Counted from the first letter of the stretch, positions 56,163 to 63,863 are shown. The stretch: 64,000 bases of DNA from Lentzea xinjiangensis (GCF_900110955.1 NZ_FOFR01000002.1:248001-312000); one strand, 5' to 3'. Program-made: numbers and translations. The notes: a model not told the origin generated them from the sequence alone.

Positions 56163-56239
56163 TGGTGCCCCCGACGGGATTCGAACCCGTACTGTGATCC
56201 TTTTAAGGGACCTGCCTCTACCGATTGGGCTACGGGGGC
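56163..56239 (-). tRNA. Class I tRNA with UAA anticodon (leucine-like, atypical)
   Basis: 77 nt including an encoded CCA. Acceptor stem GCCCCCG / CGGGGGC fully paired, A73. D-arm GCC / GGC with an 11-base loop containing GGTAGA. Anticodon stem GGTCC / GGATC with loop CTTAAAA, so positions 34-36 are UAA, reading UUA (Leu). Variable loop ACAGT, five bases, i.e. class I. T-arm ACGGG TTCGAAT CCCGT. Bacterial tRNA-Leu is normally class II with a long variable arm, so the decoding identity is uncertain; the 3-bp D-stem and D-loop do look leucine-like. It is downstream of and co-oriented with the ATP-grasp gene. Confidence 0.85.
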
Positions 56240-56245
56240 GGTGGG

Positions 56246-56275
56246 AGCCTAGGCCTTGATCGTCAGCTTGTGTGA
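56246..56275 (-). promoter_or_regulatory. Possible tRNA promoter
   Basis: On the minus strand TAGGCT (56251-56246) lies 6 bp before the tRNA 5' end and a weak TCACAC (56275-56270) 18 bp further up. The tRNA could therefore be made on its own as well as by read-through from the ATP-grasp gene 118 bp away. Confidence 0.3.
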
Positions 56276-56357
56276 CCGGATGGCCGTTTCTCGCCCGAGC
56301 GGCCCAGCGAATTGGACTTAACCGACCATTCCGCGCAGCGTCGAATGGACCCGAACA

Positions 56358-57461
56358 TCAGCGTGGCCTTCCCGCGCCGAGCAGCTCCGCGAAGCGCTGC
56401 GCCACCCAGTCGTGCACGGCGGCGGAGACCGCGTTGTCGCCCGCGCGGTGCTCGAACCAGCGCCAGTCGCAGTTGACGTTGATCTCCAGGAACACGTGGT
56501 CGCCTCCTGTCACGAGCAGGTCGAACGCCGCCACCTGGACGCGCCAGTGCCGCGCCAGCGCCAGCAGCTTCTCCGCGAGGGACGTCGGTACCGACGTGGG
56601 CGTGACGCGGACCGCGTCGGGATCCACCCAGAGCTGGGCCGGGTCGAGCTTGTCCACCTGGTAGGCGATGCACCGCTCCCCCACCACGAACACGCGCAGC
56701 TCGGTGTCGGACGGCACGTACTCCTGCACGATCACCGGCGCGGGTTCCGGCGCGTCGGAGGCGCGGGAGGTCTCCAGTGGGCGCGGGAACAGGCCGTGCT
56801 GGACGCCCGGTCGGGGTTCCAGCAGGTGGCGGCCCGCGGTTTTGACGATGCAGCGGCCGCCGCCGGGGCGTGTTCGGCCGGGACGTGTCGTCACGGCCGT
56901 GCGCGGGGTGCGCAGGCCGAACGCGGAGGCGTCGGAGAGCTGGGTCAGGCGGTCCAGGTGCGCCGAGAAGCGCGAGGGGTTCACGTGAGCCCAGTCGGAG
57001 CGCGACGACAGCCAGTTGGACACTGAGGCCCACTGGTCCACGGCGTAGGCGCCGGCCAGCGTTCCCGGTTCGACGGGGATGGCCGACAGCTCGAAGTGGC
57101 GGCGCCACACCAGCAACGGGCGCAGCAGCCAGCGGTCCAGCTCGATCAGGGGCTGGTCGGTGTAGACGGAGAGCGGGAGGTCCACGCAGCGGTCGGCGTC
57201 GATGCGGGCCATGCGGATGCCGCGCTCGGCCAGTGCGATGGAGAGCTCGTTCATCTCCATGTCGGCGGCGCGGGCCAGGACGAGCACGCAGGGTTGCGGG
57301 TTACCGTCGCCCTCGTCGACCATGCCGAGGCGGTGCACCTGTTCCTGGAAGTCCAGGCACTTGGGCGGGGAGCGGAAGAGGTAGTCCTGCCCCTGGAGCA
57401 GCAGAGGTCTGGCAGCTTCGGACGGGGCACCGGGCCCCCGTCCGTCAGCCGACCTGCTCAA
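56358..57461 (-). CDS. ATP-grasp ligase, possibly peptide-modifying
   Basis: 367 residues if it starts at TTG 57461, which overlaps the stop of the peptide gene (TTGA); ATG 57323 gives 321 residues. The N-terminal FRSPPKCLDFQEQVHRLG precedes a pre-ATP-grasp domain (CVLVLARAADMEMNELSIALAERGIRMARIDADR). ATP-grasp features: CIVKTAGRHLLEPRPG with a Lys, VIVQEYVPSDTELRVFVVG, and the metal-binding FLEINVNCDWRWFE. This fold joins carboxylates to amines or hydroxyls; relatives of this layout include graspetide (MvdD-type) and RimK-like enzymes. With a 40-residue peptide encoded upstream, a peptide substrate is likely (inference). Confidence 0.78.
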   Translation of the reverse strand: MSRSADGRGPGAPSEAARPLLLQGQDYLFRSPPKCLDFQEQVHRLGMVDEGDGNPQPCVLVLARAADMEMNELSIALAERGIRMARIDADRCVDLPLSVYTDQPLIELDRWLLRPLLVWRRHFELSAIPVEPGTLAGAYAVDQWASVSNWLSSRSDWAHVNPSRFSAHLDRLTQLSDASAFGLRTPRTAVTTRPGRTRPGGGRCIVKTAGRHLLEPRPGVQHGLFPRPLETSRASDAPEPAPVIVQEYVPSDTELRVFVVGERCIAYQVDKLDPAQLWVDPDAVRVTPTSVPTSLAEKLLALARHWRVQVAAFDLLVTGGDHVFLEINVNCDWRWFEHRAGDNAVSAAVHDWVAQRFAELLGAGRPR

Positions 57462-57580
57462 TCGTCCTTCTTGCTGCGGAAACTCTGCCCCGCCTGCGCG
57501 TACTCTGCGGCGTACTGCGCCAAAGCGGGGTCCTCGATCTCACCACGACGAAGCTGTGCGGCCAGCTCCTCGAGAGACAT
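57458..57580 (-). CDS. 40-residue peptide, candidate substrate of the ATP-grasp ligase
   Basis: ATG 57580 with AGAGAGG about 9 bp upstream. The sequence is a short amphipathic helix (SLEELAAQLRRGEIEDPALAQYAAEYAQAG) and a polar tail QSFRSKKDD. There is no signal peptide or Cys. The first half could be a leader or recognition helix, and the tail with Ser, Lys and Asp could carry isopeptide or ester links, or be extended, by the ATP-grasp enzyme. It is not like the classical graspetide precursors with Thr/Glu-rich cores. Its stop overlaps the next start, and it has its own promoter. Confidence 0.65.
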   Translation of the reverse strand: MSLEELAAQLRRGEIEDPALAQYAAEYAQAGQSFRSKKDD

Positions 57581-57637
57581 CGGGATCACCTCTCTCCCCA
57601 CACGGCGAATCACGCATTCAGGTGATGCACCAGCCGT

Positions 57638-57666
57638 AGTCTCTGGTTCACGTAACGCAATGTCAA
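57638..57666 (-). promoter_or_regulatory. Promoter of the peptide/ATP-grasp operon
   Basis: On the minus strand a consensus -35 TTGACA (57666-57661), exactly 17 bp, then GAGACT (57643-57638) as -10. Transcription would start near 57631, leaving a leader of about 50 bases. A perfect -35 is rare in this window. Confidence 0.6.
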
Positions 57667-57724
57667 GGCAGGTCCCCGAGCTTACTCCGATCGGGGGCTC
57701 AAGTTCCGCCTCTGGGCAAAAGCA

Positions 57725-57777
57725 GTGCCCCGAACGAGGAGATCGTCCGGGGCACGACGTCACTCACGGAGAGTGAC
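57725..57777 (-). terminator. Two hairpins after the NDH-2 gene
   Basis: GTCACTC / GAGTGAC (57759-57765 and 57771-57777) and GTGCCCCG / CGGGGCAC (57725-57732 and 57748-57755), both perfect, directly after the stop of the minus-strand ndh and before the peptide promoter. Confidence 0.75.
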
Positions 57778-57788
57778 TGAACGCTCAA

Positions 57789-59114
57789 TCAGCTTTGCAC
57801 AGCGCGGTCGAAGTCCGACTTCGGGTCGTTGATCTGGCCGAGCGCGACGACCTCGCGGCCGTAGAACAGCGCCTGCGTCCAGTCCATGAGCACGCGGAGC
57901 TTGCGGTTCACGGTCGGCATGAACGCCACGTGGTAGCTGCGGTGCATGAACCACGCGGGCAGGCCCTTGAAGCGCAGGCCGAACACGTCCGCGACGCCCT
58001 TGTAGAGGCCGAGGCCCGCGACCGAGCCGAGGTACTTGTGGAAGTAGTCCTTCGGCTGCTGGCCGCGCAGCGACGCGACGATGTTCTTGGCCAGCAGCTT
58101 CGACTGGCGGATGGCGTGCTGCGCGTTCGGCACGCACGTCGCCGTCGGGTCCTCCTCGGTGCGCGAGAGGTCCGGCACCGCGGAGCAGTCGCCGGCCGCC
58201 CACACGCCTTCGAGGCCCTGGACCTGCATGGCGGCGGTGCACCGGACGCGGCCGCGCTCGTCGAGCGGGAGGTCCGTGTTGCGCAGCACCGGGTTCGCCT
58301 TCATGCCGGCGGTCCAGATGATCGTGTCGGAGTCGAACTCGGTGCCGTCGTCGAGGACGACGTGGCCGCCCTCGAGCGACTTCACGCGGGTGTCGAGGTA
58401 GATCTTCATGCCGCGCTTCTCCAGCGCCTCGACGGTCCACGCGCCGAGCTTCGCGGACACCTCGGGCATGATCCGGCCCGCGGCCTCGACCAGGACCCAG
58501 TTCATCTCTTCGGGCTTGATGCCCTCGTAGTAGCGGAGCGCATACCGCGTCATGTCCTCGAGCTCGGCGAGCGTCTCGATGCCCGCGAAGCCGCCACCGA
58601 TCACGACGAAGCTGAGCAGCTTCTTGCGCAGTTCCGCGTTGTTCGTGCTCGCGGCCTGGTCCAGGCGCGACAGCACGTGGTTGCGGACGTAGATCGCCTC
58701 GCCGATCGTCTTCATGCCGATGCCGACCTCGGCCAGGCCGGGGATCGGGAGCGTGCGGGAGATCGCACCCAGCGCGGAGACGAGCACGTCGTACTCGATC
58801 TCCTCGACGTGGCCGTCCGACAGCTCGGCGGTCACGATCTTGCGCGAGTGCTCGATCTTGGTGACGCGGCCGGTGACGACGTGGCAGCGCTTGAGCACCT
58901 TGCGCAGCGGAGCGACGACGTGGCGCGGCTCGATCGAGCCGGCCGCCGCCTCGGGCAGGAAGGGCTGGTAGGTCATGTGCGGCTGCGGGTCGATTACCGT
59001 CACGGACGCCTCGCCGGAGCGCAGTTTCTTCTGCAGTCCGAGCGCCGTGTACATGCCGACGTACCCACCGCCGACAATGACAATCCGAGTGGGGTGCGAC
59101 TTCACAGCAGCCAT
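57789..59114 (-). CDS. ndh: Type II NADH dehydrogenase (NDH-2)
   Basis: About 441 residues from ATG 59114 (ATG 59120 adds two). FAD motif IVIVGGGYVGMYTALGL, then MTYQPFLPEAAAGSIEPRHVVAPLR, a second NADH motif FVVIGGGFAGIETLAEL, and the WAAGDCSAVPDL of the FAD domain. The C-terminal region with LRGQQPKDYFHKYLGSVAGLGLYKGVADVFG and an amphipathic helix binds the membrane. It passes electrons from NADH to menaquinone without proton pumping. A complete, normal-length member. Confidence 0.92.
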   Translation of the reverse strand: MAAVKSHPTRIVIVGGGYVGMYTALGLQKKLRSGEASVTVIDPQPHMTYQPFLPEAAAGSIEPRHVVAPLRKVLKRCHVVTGRVTKIEHSRKIVTAELSDGHVEEIEYDVLVSALGAISRTLPIPGLAEVGIGMKTIGEAIYVRNHVLSRLDQAASTNNAELRKKLLSFVVIGGGFAGIETLAELEDMTRYALRYYEGIKPEEMNWVLVEAAGRIMPEVSAKLGAWTVEALEKRGMKIYLDTRVKSLEGGHVVLDDGTEFDSDTIIWTAGMKANPVLRNTDLPLDERGRVRCTAAMQVQGLEGVWAAGDCSAVPDLSRTEEDPTATCVPNAQHAIRQSKLLAKNIVASLRGQQPKDYFHKYLGSVAGLGLYKGVADVFGLRFKGLPAWFMHRSYHVAFMPTVNRKLRVLMDWTQALFYGREVVALGQINDPKSDFDRAVQS

Positions 59115-59405
59115 ACACACATGGTTGCACCAGGAACCGCTTTTTCGCGCGTCCGGAGGGGCTGTTGTGACTACCGTCGCCGGGTGATGCCGGACACCAT
59201 CGCGGCTGACCTGCGACTCGACCGCGAGTCGAGGTGTTCTGCCTGAGAGTACCGATTCAGATCCTCAGCGCGACGGCCCCGGTGACGGCCGTCGGAGCCC
59301 CCGGTCCGAGGAGCTCCCAGAGGCCGGTTCGGGGTCCCGAGGGGGTGGACGCCGCGACGGCGAATGAGATCGCCTGGACAATGGCGAACCGGCGTGCTGA
59401 CGCTT
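59115..59405. other. Intergenic region upstream of ndh
   Basis: 291 bp in which I see no convincing gene or repeat. Plus-strand frames here are rich in Ala/Arg/Pro without conserved patterns. It should include the ndh promoter near its left end. Confidence 0.4.
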
Positions 59406-59571
59406 TCAGCGCAGCGGGCTGGATTTCGTTTTCACCGGAACGATCTCCGCCGGCGCGGCCGTCACGAGAATCAGGTGCAGCGCCGGAATCATCACCAGCA
59501 ATCCGAGCCGCAACGGGTGCACGTCGCCGAACGCCAGCACGAGCGCCGTGTACCCGATCAGCAGGCCCCGG
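59406..59571 (-). pseudogene. Remnant of a membrane-protein gene
   Basis: A minus-strand frame ending at 59406 gives a hydrophobic stretch, LLIGYTALVLAFGDVHPLRLGLLVMIPALHLILV, then a short tail and a stop, that looks like the last part of a membrane protein. No start codon with an RBS is seen before it, and the frame is noise further upstream. Probably a decayed gene end. Confidence 0.4.
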
Positions 59572-59694
59572 TCAGCAGCACTCCCGGCGCAGTAACCGCA
59601 CGCCGAGGACGTCCTCGGCGTGCCGCACGGCCTCGTCGGTGAGCGGCGGTTGCACGCCGTAGGTGCCGCCGATCCAGAACTCCACGGCGCGCAT
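59572..59694 (-). pseudogene. Truncated SUKH (SMI1/KNR4) immunity-type fragment
   Basis: ATG 59694 starts a 40-codon frame, MRAVEFWIGGTYGVQPPL then TDEAVRHAEDVLGVRLL, which matches by eye the beginning of SUKH-domain proteins (PPLTxEAVxxAExxLGVRLP), but it stops after RRECC. SUKH proteins are often immunity proteins against toxins. The body of the gene is missing, so this is a 5' remnant at a site of recombination. Confidence 0.45.
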
Positions 59695-59730
59695 CCTGGG
59701 CAGGGCCGGTGAAGCGGTCCTGCGATCCGA

Positions 59731-60552
59731 TCACTTCGACCGCAGGTCGTCGAACTCCTGGAGGAGATCGGCGACCAACACCACCACCGACATCTTGATC
59801 TCGTCCGGATCGCTGAAGCCCGCCTCCGCATCTGCGGCCAGGCGTGGGAGCAGGTCCTCAGGCCCTGCCGCGAGCTCGCGAAGCGCCACGACGGCATCCG
59901 CCACCACCGGCCCCGCCAGCCCATCCGCCGCGATGTGCACCAAGCTCGACGCCAACGGCGTCATGTCGATGGCACGAAGCAGCCGGAGCACGTCCAGGCC
60001 GTCCTTGGGTTTCAGGCGGTGCGGCTGTTCGCGTCGTTCAGCGATCTTGACCACCTTCGACACCACGAGAGCCGCAGGTCCCGCCACCCTGATTTCGAAC
60101 GTCCTGGCGTCGCGGGGGTCGAGCGCTCCGATCCGGCGGACCTCGTTGTCCACCACCGCCGGCTCCAGTCCCGGTGTCCTGCGAGCGGTGGCTTTGGCAT
60201 CGTGCGGTGGCTGTAGGTGAGCGGATCTCCGACCACCTCGACCGCACAACGCCTCGGGTGCCATGAGGTCGACCGTGATGTCGCCCGGGCCCGTCCAGCT
60301 TCCCGGCTGCCTGCCGGGAGCGAAGCCGGCGGCGTGCATGGCGTCGAAGATCGAAGGTTCGTCCGCCAGCAGACCGGGCACCAGCGCGAGATCGGCATCT
60401 GTCGTGGTCGGCGCCGTCACGAAGTCGGCGTCGCCCGCATGCAGGTAAACCGCCTGCGCGCCAACGAGAACGAGTGCGTCTCGGTGCGGGCCCAGGCCGT
60501 CCAGGGCGTCGAGGAGGACTGCTCGTGCCTTGACGTACTCCTGCGGAATCAT
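59731..60552 (-). CDS. Nucleotidyltransferase-like protein, toxin-like partner of AbiEi-type gene
   Basis: 273 residues. The core VLVGAQAVYLHAGDAD (about 27-42) and TTDADLALVPGL (about 50) fit a nucleotidyltransferase fold of the AbiEii/MNT kind (GxQ/S ... DxD). The rest is helical, with RRIGALDPRDARTFEIRVAGPAALVVSKVVKIAERR and KPKDGLDVLRLLRAID. ATG 60552 overlaps the stop of the preceding gene by 4 bp (ATGA), so the two are a unit. AbiEii-type toxins transfer nucleotides to tRNA or other targets; here the activity is inferred only. Confidence 0.65.
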   Translation of the reverse strand: MIPQEYVKARAVLLDALDGLGPHRDALVLVGAQAVYLHAGDADFVTAPTTTDADLALVPGLLADEPSIFDAMHAAGFAPGRQPGSWTGPGDITVDLMAPEALCGRGGRRSAHLQPPHDAKATARRTPGLEPAVVDNEVRRIGALDPRDARTFEIRVAGPAALVVSKVVKIAERREQPHRLKPKDGLDVLRLLRAIDMTPLASSLVHIAADGLAGPVVADAVVALRELAAGPEDLLPRLAADAEAGFSDPDEIKMSVVVLVADLLQEFDDLRSK

Positions 60553-61724
60553 CGTTCCCAGCCCGACTCGTTCGACTCGAGCGCCGCAATCAGCTGCTCG
60601 GCTTCTTCCGTCGACCGCCCCGGACCGGTCAGCAGATCCGCAACGACCTGGGCTGGCGAGGCGTACTCGACGCCGTCGAGAAGTCTCGACTTCAGGTGGA
60701 CGACATCGCTGTACGGCCGTAGGACCAGCACATTCGCCCCGCGATCAGCACGTCTCAGGCCGAGTTGTCCCATCAGCTCGGCCGGATCTTCGGCGTACAA
60801 GCTGAGTGAAACGAGGGGAGACACGGGCATCACGCCATCAGGCAGGTACGCGCGCACGGCCGCGGAACCGGTGACGGCGACCCTTGTTCCGAGAGACGGC
60901 AGAGTTTTCAGCGCGTGGCTCAGCCCTCTCGGGTCGAGCGTCCTTATGACCTCATTCGAGGTCGTCACCTTGTAGTCCTGTGTCCAGCGCTCCACCAGCA
61001 ACCGCTTGCGAACGGCAGTCACAGCGCCGTCGTCGCTCCTCACGATCACTGCTTCCCGGTCCAGCAACTCGAGAACTCTCGCACTCGTCGCCGCCCCCAC
61101 CTCGGCACGATCGGCGAGTTCTCGCACGCCCACGGGCAGCTCCGTGTCGGCGAGTTCAAGCACCACCTTGGCCGCCGCGGGTCCGCGAAGGGACTTGAGC
61201 AGCCGGTCGGCGGGGTCGCGCAGCCCGCTGCGCTCAGCACCCGTTCGATCGAGGAAGACCGCGGGCTCATCGAGCTGCAAGCGCATGTTCCCGGTCAGGT
61301 CGAACCAGCCCATCCCGGCCAGGTCCAACGCCGTGCGTGTCATCGGGGAGATGAATGGCGCGGCCAGCACGGCGCCTCCGACACGCACACCGCTGTCGAG
61401 CAGGACACCCACCTGAGCCTTGACCTGCTGGGCGATCATCGCGACATCCCGCGGGACAACCGTGTTCCTGCATTCGACCAGGACCACTGTGCGCGTCCCG
61501 TTCGAGGCGCTGATCTCGGCGAGGGCATCGACCCGCCGATCGCCGGTGACGAGTGGTTCGAGTTCAAGGCGAACAGACCAGGTGGACGGCAGCAACGAGC
61601 GAACTTGGTGTTCGAGCGAGCTGATCAGTTCGAACTGCCTTGTTCCACGTTTATCGCCGTTCCGCGTCACATGGAACAACCTACTATGTGGAACACCTCC
61701 AAGGCGGGCGTCGTCGTCACGCAT
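60549..61724 (-). CDS. AbiEi-like HTH protein with nuclease-like domain
   Basis: 391 residues from ATG 61724, or 373 from GTG 61670. The N-terminal 170 residues resemble a PDDEXK-like domain (VDALAEISA then VVLVECRNTVVPRDVAMIAQQVKAQ). The link GMGWFDLTGNMRLQLDEPAVFLDR is typical of the AbiEi-like family. A winged helix (KVVLELADTELPVGVRELADRAEVGAATSARVLELLDREAV) and a C-terminal AbiEi-type domain follow. As antitoxin and autoregulator of a type IV-like pair it would bind the TGTTCCAC repeats that overlap its 5' end; that overlap favours the later GTG start. Confidence 0.65.
   Translation of the reverse strand: MRDDDARLGGVPHSRLFHVTRNGDKRGTRQFELISSLEHQVRSLLPSTWSVRLELEPLVTGDRRVDALAEISASNGTRTVVLVECRNTVVPRDVAMIAQQVKAQVGVLLDSGVRVGGAVLAAPFISPMTRTALDLAGMGWFDLTGNMRLQLDEPAVFLDRTGAERSGLRDPADRLLKSLRGPAAAKVVLELADTELPVGVRELADRAEVGAATSARVLELLDREAVIVRSDDGAVTAVRKRLLVERWTQDYKVTTSNEVIRTLDPRGLSHALKTLPSLGTRVAVTGSAAVRAYLPDGVMPVSPLVSLSLYAEDPAELMGQLGLRRADRGANVLVLRPYSDVVHLKSRLLDGVEYASPAQVVADLLTGPGRSTEEAEQLIAALESNESGWER
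61641..61695. promoter_or_regulatory. TGTTCCAC / GTGGAACA repeats before the AbiEi-like gene
   Basis: TGTTCCAC (61641-61648) and GTGGAACA (61688-61695) are exact inverted 8-mers; ATGGAACA (61671-61678) is a further copy 17 bp from the last, so on the minus strand there are two direct repeats and one inverted. Such spacing (17 bp) puts them on one or two faces of the helix, as for antitoxin operators. Confidence 0.5.
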
Positions 61725-61748
61725 CCGGCTGAACTGCCGCGGCCTGGC

Positions 61749-62471
61749 TCACTCCACCGCGATCGCCCGCCTCAGCACGTCCTGCAACATCTCCTGGGTC
61801 AGCCTCCCGGTGTAGGTGTTGTGCGGCGACACGTGGTAGCACCCGAACACCCGCAACCCACCGGCCTCGACCTCCACCCCGTGCCCGAACTTGGGCGGCC
61901 GTTCCACCCCCACCAGGGGCAGGAACGCCTTCCACCCGAACCCGCCGAGCACCACCACCGACCGCAGCCGGGGCAGCAACGAGATCTCCTCGCGCAGGAA
62001 GTGCGAGCACCGGTCCCGTTCCTCGGCCGTCGGCTTGTTCTCCGGTGGCGCGCACCGCACGGGCGAGGCCATCCGCACGCCGCGCAGTTCCATGCCGTCG
62101 TCGCGCGACCAGGCGTGCGGCTGGGAGGCCAGTCCCAACTCGTACAGCGCCCGGTAGAGGAAGTCCCCCGACGGGTCGCCGGTGAACATCCGCCCCGTCC
62201 GGTTGCCGCCGTGCGCCGCGGGCGCGAGGCCCACGATGAGCAGCGAGGCGTCCATGGGGCCGAAGCCGGGAACTGGTCTGCCCCAGTAGTCCCAATCCTG
62301 GAAGGCGGCGCGTTTCACCGACGCCGTGGACTCGCGCCACGCGACCAGGCGCGGGCACGCTCGGCAGGCCGTTATCCGCTCGTCGAGTTCCGTAGTGTTG
62401 CTCCCATGTCCGAGGAGAAGACCGAAGAAAAGCCCGAGTCTCCGTCCGATGATCTGGTCACCACCCAGCAC
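61749..62471 (-). CDS. Uracil-DNA glycosylase (family 4/5 type), start uncertain
   Basis: 240 residues if GTG 62471 is used. Removes uracil from DNA. ACRACPRL supplies two cluster cysteines, then the catalytic VGLAPAAHGGNRTGRMFTGD (family 5 motif GLAPG/A..GxNR), VRCAPPENKPT with a third Cys, SVVVLGGFGWKAFL and the late VFGCYHVSPHNT motif. There is no ATG, GTG or TTG between GTG 62471 and the Cys motif in this frame. The GTG start lies inside the divergent S10 gene (66 bp overlap). Either that start, a rare start codon, or a frameshift is involved. Confidence 0.8.
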   Translation of the reverse strand: MLGGDQIIGRRLGLFFGLLLGHGSNTTELDERITACRACPRLVAWRESTASVKRAAFQDWDYWGRPVPGFGPMDASLLIVGLAPAAHGGNRTGRMFTGDPSGDFLYRALYELGLASQPHAWSRDDGMELRGVRMASPVRCAPPENKPTAEERDRCSHFLREEISLLPRLRSVVVLGGFGWKAFLPLVGVERPPKFGHGVEVEAGGLRVFGCYHVSPHNTYTGRLTQEMLQDVLRRAIAVE

Positions 62472-63863
62472 AGCATCACCGTCAAGGGCCGCGAGTTGAA
62501 CTACACCGCGACCACCGGGCGTGTCGTGCTCAGGGAAGAGGTGATCAAGGACGGCGTGTTCGAGGGCCACAAGCCCAAGGCCGAGGTGTTCCTGACCGCC
62601 TACACGCTCGACGGAGCGGACCCGTTGAAGCGGCCCGTGACGTTCGCGTTCAACGGTGGGCCGGGGTCGGCCAGCGTCTGGCTGCACATGGGGCTCCTCG
62701 GGCCCCGCCGCGTGCTCAGCGGCGACGTCGGCGACCTGACCCCGCCGCCGTACGGGATCGCGGACAACGAGGAGACGCTGCTCGCCGAGAGCGACCTCGT
62801 GTTCATCGACCCGGTGTCGACCGGGTTCTCCCGCGCCGCGCAGGGCGAGAAGCCCGGCAGCTTCCACGGCTACCAGCCCGACATCGACTCCATCGCCGAG
62901 ATCATCCGGCTCTGGACCTCGCGCAACGGCCGGTGGATGTCGCCGAAGTTCCTCTGCGGCGAGTCGTACGGAACGCTGCGCGCGGCCGGTCTCGCCGAGC
63001 ACCTGCAGAAGAAGCACGGCATGTACCTCAACGGGCTCATGCTGATCTCCTCGGTGCTGGACTTCGCGACGCTGGAGTTCAACGAGGGCCACGACCTCGC
63101 CTACACGCTCTTCCTGCCGACGTACGCGGCCATCGCGCACTACCACGGCCTGCACGGCGACCGCCCGCTCGAGGAGGTGCTCGCCGAGGCGGAGGAGTTC
63201 GCGGTCCGCGACTACCCCTACGCCCTCGCGCGCGGCAACCGGCTGTCCGACGTGGAGCGGGCCGCAACGATCGAGAAGCTGGCGCGGCTCACCGGCCTGT
63301 CCGAGGAGTACGTGGACGCGGTCGACCTGCGCATCGAGCACATCCGGTTCTTCACCGAGCTGCTGCGCCGCGACCGCAGGACGGTCGGCCGCATCGACGG
63401 CCGCTTCACCGGCTGGGACACGGACTACGGCCGCGAGGGCATCTCCGCGGACCCGTCGATCGACGCGATCCTCGGCCCGTACTCGGCCACGCTCAACCAC
63501 TACCTGCACGCCGAGCTGGGCTACTCCAACGACCTGCCCTACGAGGTCCTCTCCCGGGTCATCGAGCAGTGGTCGTACAAGGAGTTCGAGGGCCGGCACG
63601 TCACGACCGCGGGCAAGCTGTCGGCGGCGATGCGGGCGAACCCGCACCTCAAGGTCCACGTCGCGTTCGGCTGGTACGACGGTGCCACGCCGTACTTCGC
63701 GGCCGAGCACCTGCTCGCGCACCTGCAGATCCCGAAGGAGCTGACGGCGAACATCGAGTCGGCCTACTACCCGGCCGGGCACATGATGTACGTCCACGAG
63801 CCCAGCAGGGTCAAGCAGTCCGAGGACCTCGCGAACTTCGTCCGGAGCTCGTCGAACACGTGA
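62406..63863 (+). CDS. S10 family serine carboxypeptidase-like protein
   Basis: 485 residues from ATG 62406. Alpha/beta hydrolase of the S10 type: FAFNGGPGSASVWLHMGLLGPRR as oxyanion loop, ESDLVFIDPVSTGFS, catalytic Ser about 187 in CGESYGTLRAAG, Asp in FGWYDGATPYF (about 425) and His about 459 in YYPAGHMMYVHE. No signal peptide, so it is cytoplasmic, unlike vacuolar yeast enzymes. The Lys/Glu-rich first 20 residues are low complexity. Its stop overlaps the next gene by 4 bp (GTGA). A peptidase of unknown substrate. Confidence 0.9.
   Translation: MSEEKTEEKPESPSDDLVTTQHSITVKGRELNYTATTGRVVLREEVIKDGVFEGHKPKAEVFLTAYTLDGADPLKRPVTFAFNGGPGSASVWLHMGLLGPRRVLSGDVGDLTPPPYGIADNEETLLAESDLVFIDPVSTGFSRAAQGEKPGSFHGYQPDIDSIAEIIRLWTSRNGRWMSPKFLCGESYGTLRAAGLAEHLQKKHGMYLNGLMLISSVLDFATLEFNEGHDLAYTLFLPTYAAIAHYHGLHGDRPLEEVLAEAEEFAVRDYPYALARGNRLSDVERAATIEKLARLTGLSEEYVDAVDLRIEHIRFFTELLRRDRRTVGRIDGRFTGWDTDYGREGISADPSIDAILGPYSATLNHYLHAELGYSNDLPYEVLSRVIEQWSYKEFEGRHVTTAGKLSAAMRANPHLKVHVAFGWYDGATPYFAAEHLLAHLQIPKELTANIESAYYPAGHMMYVHEPSRVKQSEDLANFVRSSSNT

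Noticed and set aside
56163-56239. Reading the tRNA as suppressor (UUA anticodon) or tRNA-Lys
   Set aside because: The 5-bp anticodon stem GGTCC/GGATC fixes the loop as CTTAAAA, so positions 34-36 are UAA; neither alternative keeps the stem or U33.
59234-59662. Plus-strand frame of 142 codons
   Set aside because: Composition is random-like; the opposite strand carries recognisable gene fragments instead.
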